This document shows, piece by piece, positions 1 through 4,040 of a stretch of 5,803 nucleotides of DNA. The first letter of the stretch is position 1. The number at the start of each line of letters is the position of its first letter. The translations under genes were made by a program, and so were the position numbers. Origin of the DNA: Iamia sp964643485. GTDB taxonomy: Bacteria; Actinomycetota; Acidimicrobiia; Acidimicrobiales; Iamiaceae. The notes below the pieces were generated by a model. The model worked only from the letters and a program-made list of their open reading frames with translations, was not told the origin of the DNA and ran no database searches. Where the stretch lies: the NCBI GenBank assembly GCA_964643485.1, contig CAZXRA010000093.1, positions 1-5,803 of the forward strand, in the 5' to 3' direction.

Positions 1-1194
1 CGCCTCGCCCGTCTGCTCCAGGGAGTACACCCGGGAGAGGAGGGGCTGGATCTTGCCCTCACTGATGAGCTGGTTGGCCGCCCACGCCTCCTTGTAGTTG
101 GCGAAGTGGGAGCTGACGATGCTCTTCAGCGTCATCCACAGGTGGCGGTTGTCGTACTCGATCATGTAGCCGCTGGTGGCGGCGCAGGTGACGATCTTGC
201 CGCCGCGGGCGGCGGCGAACACCGAGGCCCCGAAGGTGGACCGGCCCGGGTGCTCGAACACGGTGTCGACGTCGCGGCCGATGAGGCCGCGGATGTCCTT
301 GCCCAGGCGCCGCCACTCCTTCTCGTCTTGCGTGTGCTCGTCGGACCAGAAGCGGTAGCCCGCCTCCTTGCGGTCGATGACGTGCTCGCAGCCCATGTCC
401 CGCAGGAGCTGGGCCCGCTCGGGGGAGGACACCACGCCGACGGGGGTACCGCCGCCGTTGAGGACGTACTGCACGGCGTAGCCGCCGATGCCACCGGTGG
501 CGCCCCAGATCAGGACGGCCTGGCCCTGCTTCAAGTCACCGGCGTGGGGGCTGACGATCATCCGGTACGACGTGGAGTTGCACAGGGCGTTGCAGGCCGC
601 CTCCTCCCAGGAGAGGTGGGCCGGCTTGGGCATGAGCTGGTTGGCCTTGGCGATGGTGAGGTCGGCCAGGCCGCCGAAGTTGGTCTCGAAGCCCCAGATG
701 CGCTGGTTGGCGGCGAGCATGGAGTCGTCGTGGGCCGACGCGTCCTGGTCGTCGAGGTGGTTGCAGTGGAGGGTGACCTTGTCGCCCGGCTTCCAGTTGC
801 GGACGGCCGAGCCCACCCGAACCACCACACCTGAGGCGTCCGATCCGACGATGTGGTACGGCAAGGCGTGACGGGCGCCCCAGACGCTCTCCTTGCCCAG
901 GCGATCGAGGAACCCGAAGGTGGGCAGGGGCTCGAAGATCGACGTCCAGACGGTGTTGAAGTTGATGGCCGAGGCCATGACGGCCACGTACACCTCGTCG
1001 GGGGCCAGCTCGGGGGTGGCCACATCGGCGACGTGGAGGGACTTGCGGGGGTCCTTGTCGGCCGACTCCACGCCCTCCCACATGGTCATCTCGTCACGCT
1101 TGACGAAGGCAGCCCGGTACGACTCGGGGAGGGGGAGAGCGGCGATGTCGTCGCCCGAAGCGCCCCCCTGGATGGCGTTCAGGATCTCCTGCAT
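1..1194 (-). CDS. ccr: Crotonyl-CoA carboxylase/reductase, C-terminus cut by window edge
   Basis: This cytoplasmic medium-chain dehydrogenase/reductase family enzyme uses NADPH and CO2 to convert crotonyl-CoA to (2S)-ethylmalonyl-CoA. That is the key step of the ethylmalonyl-CoA pathway and a source of polyketide extender units. I translated 398 codons from the minus strand without a stop; the family is about 445 residues, so roughly 50 are missing. The N-terminus (MQEILNAI, then ALPLPESYRA at 20-29) matches the family start and fixes the ATG, although no Shine-Dalgarno is visible. Family landmarks include NTVWTSIFEPL (80-90), RIWGFETNFGG (165-175), the dinucleotide-binding loop WGATGGIGGYA (230-240), DEHTQD (285-290) and FEHPGR (313-318). 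The CO2-pocket residues described for the Kitasatospora setae enzyme (Asn81, Phe170, Glu171, His365) appear as Asn80, Phe169, Glu170 and His363. This argues for a true carboxylase rather than a plain enoyl reductase. It is divergent from the DivIVA-like gene. Identification is very secure. Confidence 0.96.
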   Translation of the reverse strand, partial: MQEILNAIQGGASGDDIAALPLPESYRAAFVKRDEMTMWEGVESADKDPRKSLHVADVATPELAPDEVYVAVMASAINFNTVWTSIFEPLPTFGFLDRLGKESVWGARHALPYHIVGSDASGVVVRVGSAVRNWKPGDKVTLHCNHLDDQDASAHDDSMLAANQRIWGFETNFGGLADLTIAKANQLMPKPAHLSWEEAACNALCNSTSYRMIVSPHAGDLKQGQAVLIWGATGGIGGYAVQYVLNGGGTPVGVVSSPERAQLLRDMGCEHVIDRKEAGYRFWSDEHTQDEKEWRRLGKDIRGLIGRDVDTVFEHPGRSTFGASVFAAARGGKIVTCAATSGYMIEYDNRHLWMTLKSIVSSHFANYKEAWAANQLISEGKIQPLLSRVYSLEQTGEA

Positions 1195-1202
1195 GACGGC
1201 GG

Positions 1203-1233
1203 AGCCTAGGCCGGCCGTCCAGGGTGGCCCCAA
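1203..1233 (-). promoter_or_regulatory. Putative ccr promoter giving a near-leaderless transcript
   Basis: Read on the minus strand, TAGGCT (1208 to 1203) is a good actinobacterial -10 (TANNNT). TTGGGG (1233 to 1228) lies 19 bp upstream as a possible -35. Only eight bases separate the -10 from the ATG at 1194, so transcription would begin about at the start codon. This would explain why ccr lacks a ribosome binding site. The same arrangement, TTGGG, then ACCCT, then CCTAGGCT with identical spacing, precedes the thiolase gene. The call rests on motif and spacing only. Confidence 0.5.
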
Positions 1234-1258
1234 GGTCGCTGGTGCCGCTCCTCCCACC

Positions 1259-1295
1259 GGGCGACCACCGACGGTGACAGGTCGTCAGGTCGCCC
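1259..1295. promoter_or_regulatory. Inverted and direct GGTCG repeats, possible operator
   Basis: GGGCGACC (1259-1266) and GGTCGCCC (1288-1295) are perfect 8-bp inverted repeats separated by 21 bp. Between and overlapping them, CAGGTCG occurs twice in tandem (1278-1284 and 1286-1292, period 8). The GGTCG half-site is thus present once inverted and twice direct. The array brackets the -35 box of the promoter at 1274-1302 and ends one base before its -10. A repressor or activator bound here would control the DivIVA-like gene and perhaps the divergent ccr. The regulator family is not recognised. Confidence 0.3.
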
Positions 1296-1302
1296 CTAGC
1301 AT
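1274..1302 (+). promoter_or_regulatory. Putative sigma70-type promoter for the DivIVA-like gene
   Basis: GTGACA (1274-1279, five of six bases matching TTGACA) and TAGCAT (1297-1302, TANNNT class) are separated by exactly 17 bp, the preferred housekeeping-sigma spacing. Transcription would start near 1309, leaving a leader of about 140 nt before the start codon at 1451. It is the best-formed promoter in the window by match to the standard consensus. The -10 of the divergent ccr promoter is about 90 bp away. Confidence 0.5.
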
Positions 1303-1384
1303 GACGGGGACGACATGAGGGGGATACCGCAGCCTTCGTTCCGCCCAACTCCTCACAACTCGAGCCCTCGCCGCCGATGACGAA

Positions 1385-1428
1385 CCATGTCACCGCGGTG
1401 GCATGGGGAGATCCGCTCCGCGGAGCGG
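1385..1428. repeat. Two adjacent palindromes in the leader of the DivIVA-like gene
   Basis: The first dyad, 1385-1406, is a 22-bp palindrome with one non-complementary pair (T1390/G1401, a wobble pair in RNA). The second, 1413-1428, is a perfect 16-bp palindrome (CCGCTCCGCGGAGCGG). Both centre on CCGCGG and their centres are 25 bp apart. As RNA, each would fold into a stem with a CGCG tetraloop (about 9 and 6 bp). As DNA they could be protein-binding dyads on nearly the same helical face. They lie downstream of the proposed promoter and upstream of the ribosome binding site, where attenuation or translational control would act. No known riboswitch is recognised. Confidence 0.4.
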
Positions 1429-1441
1429 CATCCAGACACTT

Positions 1442-1448
1442 GGGAGAG
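1442..1448 (+). promoter_or_regulatory. Ribosome binding site deciding the DivIVA-like start
   Basis: GGGAGAG sits two bases before the ATG at 1451, with its GGGAG core four bases away. An earlier in-frame ATG at 1403 lies inside the palindromic region and has no comparable site. Starting there would add 16 residues (beginning MGRSAPRSG) that do not resemble a DivIVA N-terminus. The 1451 start is therefore preferred. Confidence 0.65.
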
Positions 1449-1450
1449 AC

Positions 1451-2413
1451 ATGACCGGCAACGAGAACCGCCTGGGACCCGACGACCTGATCGGCCGCGA
1501 GTTCGCCATCGGGCTGCGGGGCTACGACCGTGACGAGGTCGACGCCTTCCTCGCCCAGGCTGCCGAGGCGTGGCGGGCATCGCTCTCGTCCGCTCCCTCG
1601 ACCGGCCTGTCCAGCTCGGCCATGGCCGCCCTGGCCGGCGCCGAGTCTCCGGCCCCCGTCGATGGCCTGTTCGGCGCCCCCACCGCGTCCGATCCCTTCG
1701 CCGCCCCCGCCCCGGCGCCCGACCCCTACGCCGCCGCGAGCCCCGCCGGTGATCCCTTCGCCGCCCCCGTGGCGTCCGATCCCTTCGCCGCCCCCGCCCC
1801 GGCCGGCGATCCCTACGCCGCCCCGAGCTCGGCCCCCCTGTTCGAGTCGACTCCCGTCACCGACCCGTACGCCCCGGTCGATCCCTACGCCGCCGCCGAC
1901 CCGTACGCCCCGGCGATCCCCGCCTACGAGCCCGCTTCCGCCCCGGCCCCCGAGCCCGCCCCCACGCCCGTCGAGGTGCAGGAGACCCGGGCCGAGGCCG
2001 AGCGCGATCGCACCACGGCCTACGCCGAGCGAGCCGCGGCCGAGCTCGACCGGGCCGCCGCCCGCACCGAGCTGGCCAAGGCCCAGGAGGAGGCCCTCCA
2101 CATCATCGACCAGGCCCAGCGCCGGGCCGAGGTGGTGCTCACCGGGGCCCGCGACAAGGCCCGGGCCGAGGCCGAGACGGTGCTGGAGGACGCTCGCTCC
2201 CGCCTGACCCCGCTGCTCGAGCAGGAGCGGGCCGTACGGGCCCGCCTGGCCCGCCTCCGCAGCGAGCTCGACGTCATCGCCGGCGACGTCCCCGCTGCTC
2301 CGACCACGGTCACCCTGCCCCCGGCCCAGGATCTCGTCACCGCCACCGAGGACGACCCCGGCACCCCCGACGCCCCCTTCCCCGTGGGCTTCGGATCGGT
2401 CAGCTTCGACTGA
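1451..2413 (+). CDS. DivIVA-domain coiled-coil protein with Asp-Pro-Phe/Tyr repeat linker
   Basis: The 320-residue cytoplasmic protein has no signal peptide or membrane helix. Residues 8-36 fit the DivIVA N-terminal lipid-binding/dimerisation domain: LGPDDLIGREF, then LRGYDRDEVDAFL at 22-34. Residues about 45-175 form an Ala/Pro-rich, probably disordered linker with eight DPF/DPY motifs starting at 81, 91, 101, 110, 120, 138, 144 and 150. Residues about 176-275 are Ala/Glu/Arg-rich with heptad-like spacing and no proline except at 254, as expected for a long coiled coil. The last 45 residues are a Pro/Asp-rich tail. DivIVA homologues in actinobacteria (Wag31, SepIVA) organise polar growth or septation by recognising curved membrane and recruiting cell-wall enzymes. 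A role in growth or division is inferred from family membership; the paralogue cannot be named. It is transcribed alone, bounded by its own promoter and a hairpin. Confidence 0.85.
   Translation: MTGNENRLGPDDLIGREFAIGLRGYDRDEVDAFLAQAAEAWRASLSSAPSTGLSSSAMAALAGAESPAPVDGLFGAPTASDPFAAPAPAPDPYAAASPAGDPFAAPVASDPFAAPAPAGDPYAAPSSAPLFESTPVTDPYAPVDPYAAADPYAPAIPAYEPASAPAPEPAPTPVEVQETRAEAERDRTTAYAERAAAELDRAAARTELAKAQEEALHIIDQAQRRAEVVLTGARDKARAEAETVLEDARSRLTPLLEQERAVRARLARLRSELDVIAGDVPAAPTTVTLPPAQDLVTATEDDPGTPDAPFPVGFGSVSFD
1685..1803 (+). repeat. Coding repeat tract with an exact 32-nt direct repeat
   Basis: Positions 1685-1716 and 1772-1803 are identical over 32 nt and lie 87 bp (29 codons) apart, so the reading frame is kept. 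The unit encodes Ala-Ser-Asp-Pro-Phe-Ala-Ala-Pro-Ala-Pro. A shorter related copy begins at 1751. Similar DPYA units continue to about 1915. This is the DNA signature of in-frame duplication within the linker of the DivIVA-like protein, and the length may vary between strains. Confidence 0.75.
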
Positions 2414-2453
2414 CAGGCCGGGCGTCGAACCGCCCGCGACAACCCCTCCCGTA

Positions 2454-2480
2454 CGAGCCCGGCCTCCCTGGCCGGGCTCG
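2454..2480 (+). terminator. GC-rich hairpin, probable terminator of the DivIVA-like gene
   Basis: CGAGCCCGGCC (2454-2464) pairs perfectly with GGCCGGGCTCG (2470-2480) around a five-base loop, TCCCT. The 11-bp stem begins 40 bases after the stop codon and ends before the thiolase promoter, where a terminator is expected. No T-run follows, which is common for actinobacterial hairpin terminators but lowers certainty. Confidence 0.65.
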
Positions 2481-2509
2481 GTCGCGTCCGGCCGGAACGG
2501 CCCCGGCCA

Positions 2510-2540
2510 TTGGGTGAACCCTCCGGCTCGGTCCTAGGCT
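2510..2540 (+). promoter_or_regulatory. Putative thiolase promoter resembling the ccr promoter
   Basis: TAGGCT (2535-2540) is a TANNNT-class -10, with TTGGGT (2510-2515) 19 bp upstream. A small dyad, GGGT-GA-ACCC (2512-2521), overlaps the -35 position. Transcription from about 2547 gives a leader of about 30 nt containing GGGAG (2567-2571), five bases before the ATG at 2577. The element matches the ccr upstream region at 20 of 31 aligned positions, including all of TTGGG, ACCCT and CCTAGGCT. Confidence 0.5.
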
Positions 2541-2576
2541 GTCCGGACCCTGTCGCCGCCCCTTCCGGGAGTTCCC

Positions 2577-3761
2577 ATGGCCGGATCCGTCATCCTCGCC
2601 GGTGCTCGCACCCCGATCGGCAAGCTCTCGGGGGCCTTCGCCTCCTTCAGCGCCACCGACCTCGGCGCCAAGGCCATCAGCGCCGCCCTGGAGCGGGCCG
2701 GCGTGCCGGCCGACGAGGTCGACTACGTCTTCATGGGCCAGGTCCTCCAGGCCGGGGCCGGCCAGATCACCGCCCGACAGGCCGCGGCCGGGGCCGGCAT
2801 CCCCATGTCGGTGGCCGCCACCACCATCAACAAGGTCTGTCTGTCGGGCCTCAACTCGATCCTGCTGGCCGACCTGCTCATCCAGTCGGGCCAGGCCGAC
2901 ATCGTGGTGGCCGGGGGCATGGAGTCGATGACCAACGCCCCCTACCTGCTGCCCGGGGCTCGGGCCGGCTACCGCATCGGCGACCAGAAGGTCGTCGACT
3001 CGATGATGTACGACGGCCTCTTCTGCGCCTTCGACCAGGTGGCCATGGGCGCCGGCACCGAGAAGTACGCGGCCTCGGCCGGCCTGGCCCGTGAGCCCCA
3101 GGACGACCTGTCGGCCAAGAGCCACCAGCGGGCCGCGGCCGCGGCCAAGAACGGCCTGTTCGACAACGAGATCGTCGCCGTGGAGGTGCCCCAGCGGAAG
3201 GGCGACCCCATCGTGGTCACCACCGACGAGGGCGTCCGGGGCGACACCACGGCCGAGAGCCTGGGCAAGCTGCGCCCCGCCTTCGACAAGGCCGGCAACA
3301 TCACCGCCGGCAACGCCAGCCAGATCAGCGACGGCGCCGCCGCCGTCATCGTCGCCTCCAAGGCCGCGGCCGAGCGCCTGGGCACCACGCCCCTGGGCGA
3401 GATCGTGGGCTACGGCCAGGTCGCCGGGCCCGACCCGTCGCTGCTCACCCAGCCGTCGCGGGCCATCAAGGACGCGGCCGAGCGGTCGGGCACCGACGTG
3501 GGCGCCATCGACCTGTTCGAGCTGAACGAGGCCTTCGCCGCCGTGGGCCTGGCCTCCATGGCCGACCTGGGCGTCTCCGACGACGTGGTCAACGTCAACG
3601 GCGGGGCCATCGCCCTGGGCCACCCGGTCGGCATGTCGGGCACCCGTGTCGCCCTCACCCTGCTCCTGGAGCTGGGGCGCCGGGGCGGGGGCCTGGGCGC
3701 CGCCGCCCTGTGCGGCGGTGGCGGGCAGGGCGACGCCCTGCTCGTGCGCACTCTCTCCTGA
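2577..3761 (+). CDS. Acetyl-CoA C-acetyltransferase (acetoacetyl-CoA thiolase)
   Basis: This complete 394-residue thiolase is the usual length for the AtoB/PhaA type. It condenses two acetyl-CoA to acetoacetyl-CoA, or does the reverse, in the cytoplasm. The nucleophile Cys88 lies in INKVCLSGLNS (84-94), followed by the conserved GGMESMTNAPYLLP segment (113-126). The other active-site elements are NEAF (317-320), His349 in GGAIALGHPVGMSGTR (342-357) and Cys379 in CGGGGQGDA. The pattern VAGPDPSLLTQPSRAI (282-297) and the short MAGSVILAGARTPIGK start favour the biosynthetic acetoacetyl-CoA class over long-chain FadA. The ATG at 2577 has GGGAG five bases upstream. With Ccr nearby, it could supply acetoacetyl-CoA to the ethylmalonyl-CoA route; polyhydroxybutyrate synthesis or fatty-acid and ketone-body turnover are alternatives. 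No acetoacetyl-CoA reductase gene follows, so it appears monocistronic. Confidence 0.93.
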   Translation: MAGSVILAGARTPIGKLSGAFASFSATDLGAKAISAALERAGVPADEVDYVFMGQVLQAGAGQITARQAAAGAGIPMSVAATTINKVCLSGLNSILLADLLIQSGQADIVVAGGMESMTNAPYLLPGARAGYRIGDQKVVDSMMYDGLFCAFDQVAMGAGTEKYAASAGLAREPQDDLSAKSHQRAAAAAKNGLFDNEIVAVEVPQRKGDPIVVTTDEGVRGDTTAESLGKLRPAFDKAGNITAGNASQISDGAAAVIVASKAAAERLGTTPLGEIVGYGQVAGPDPSLLTQPSRAIKDAAERSGTDVGAIDLFELNEAFAAVGLASMADLGVSDDVVNVNGGAIALGHPVGMSGTRVALTLLLELGRRGGGLGAAALCGGGGQGDALLVRTLS

Positions 3762-3780
3762 CGCTCGTGCCCACCCCGAA

Positions 3781-3797
3781 GGTGATGTGTCATCACC
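3781..3797. promoter_or_regulatory. 17-bp palindrome, possible operator or weak terminator
   Basis: GGTGATG and CATCACC form perfect 7-bp arms around TGT, 19 bases after the thiolase stop. The site is markedly richer in A and T than its surroundings, more like a protein-binding site than a terminator. It overlaps the position of a -35 for the TAGCGT box at 3810. A terminating hairpin is possible, but the 3-base loop and lack of a T-run make it poor. The binding protein is not recognised. Confidence 0.35.
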
Positions 3798-3809
3798 GGA
3801 GGGGCTGGG

Positions 3810-3815
3810 TAGCGT
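3810..3815 (+). promoter_or_regulatory. Possible distal -10 box upstream of the secreted-protein gene
   Basis: TAGCGT fits TANNNT and lies in the gap after the thiolase gene. A -35 is not clear: the expected position (3787-3792) reads GTGTCA, inside the palindrome. If used, the transcript would start near 3822 and carry a leader of about 220 nt to the GTG at 4041. I see no convincing gene between them. The rest of the gap (3816-4000) is GC-rich with only weak dyads. Confidence 0.25.
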
Positions 3816-4002
3816 GGTCCTCAGGCCGGGGGGCACCCTCCCTCCCCGTTCCCCGGCCGCCTCTCGCTCGGGGCATCGCTTCTATCAACGGCGGGTCGGT
3901 TTGACCGCCCGCACCCGGCTCGCCGGGAAGCGGTGTCCCGAGTGTCGCGTCCGGGTCCGGGCCGGGTGGGGGCCTCGCCGTCCCCCAGGTCGGCTCGCGT
4001 CG

Positions 4003-4036
4003 TAGCCTGCCCGGCACCGACGGTGCACCGAGGAGG
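4003..4036 (+). promoter_or_regulatory. Proximal -10 box, hairpin and ribosome binding site of the secreted-protein gene
   Basis: TAGCCT (4003-4008) is a TANNNT-type -10 without an obvious -35. Transcription would begin near 4015, at the left arm of GCACC-GAC-GGTGC (4014-4026). The perfect 10-bp palindrome CGGTGCACCG (4021-4030) overlaps this and abuts a full AGGAGG (4031-4036), which is four bases before the GTG at 4041. The strong Shine-Dalgarno fixes the start. A hairpin touching it could modulate ribosome access. Confidence 0.5.
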
Positions 4037-4040
4037 CCAC

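Noticed and set aside
106..834. Plus-strand frame of 242 codons opposite ccr
   Set aside because: It is an antisense shadow; the minus-strand frame encodes an unmistakable Ccr.
1403..1450. Earlier in-frame ATG for the DivIVA-like gene
   Set aside because: It lies within the right arm of a palindrome, has no good ribosome binding site, and adds residues unlike a DivIVA N-terminus. The ATG at 1451 has GGGAG four bases upstream.
1685..1803. Repeat tract considered as a CRISPR array or mobile-element remnant
   Set aside because: The repeats are in frame inside a coding region, differ in spacing by whole codons and encode a protein repeat. No spacers, cas genes or transposase are present.
1094..2101. 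Minus-strand open frame of 335 codons across the ccr start, the gap and the DivIVA-like gene
   Set aside because: It overlaps two supported genes. The glycine-rich repeat is merely the complement of the Asp-Pro-Tyr-Ala repeat tract.
2400..3836. Minus-strand open frame of 478 codons opposite the thiolase gene
   Set aside because: It is an antisense shadow of a secure thiolase. Its Gly/Val/Asp/His-rich composition is typical of frames opposite GC-rich codons, and I recognise no domain in it.
3901..3929. TTGACC as a -35 box
   Set aside because: It matches five of six bases of TTGACA, but no TANNNT-type sequence lies 16-19 bp downstream.
3814..4005. Possible leaderless short gene starting at the GTG after the TAGCGT box
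   Set aside because: The 63-codon product is Arg/Pro-rich with no recognisable feature, and its stop codon falls in the next -10 box. It looks like non-coding DNA.
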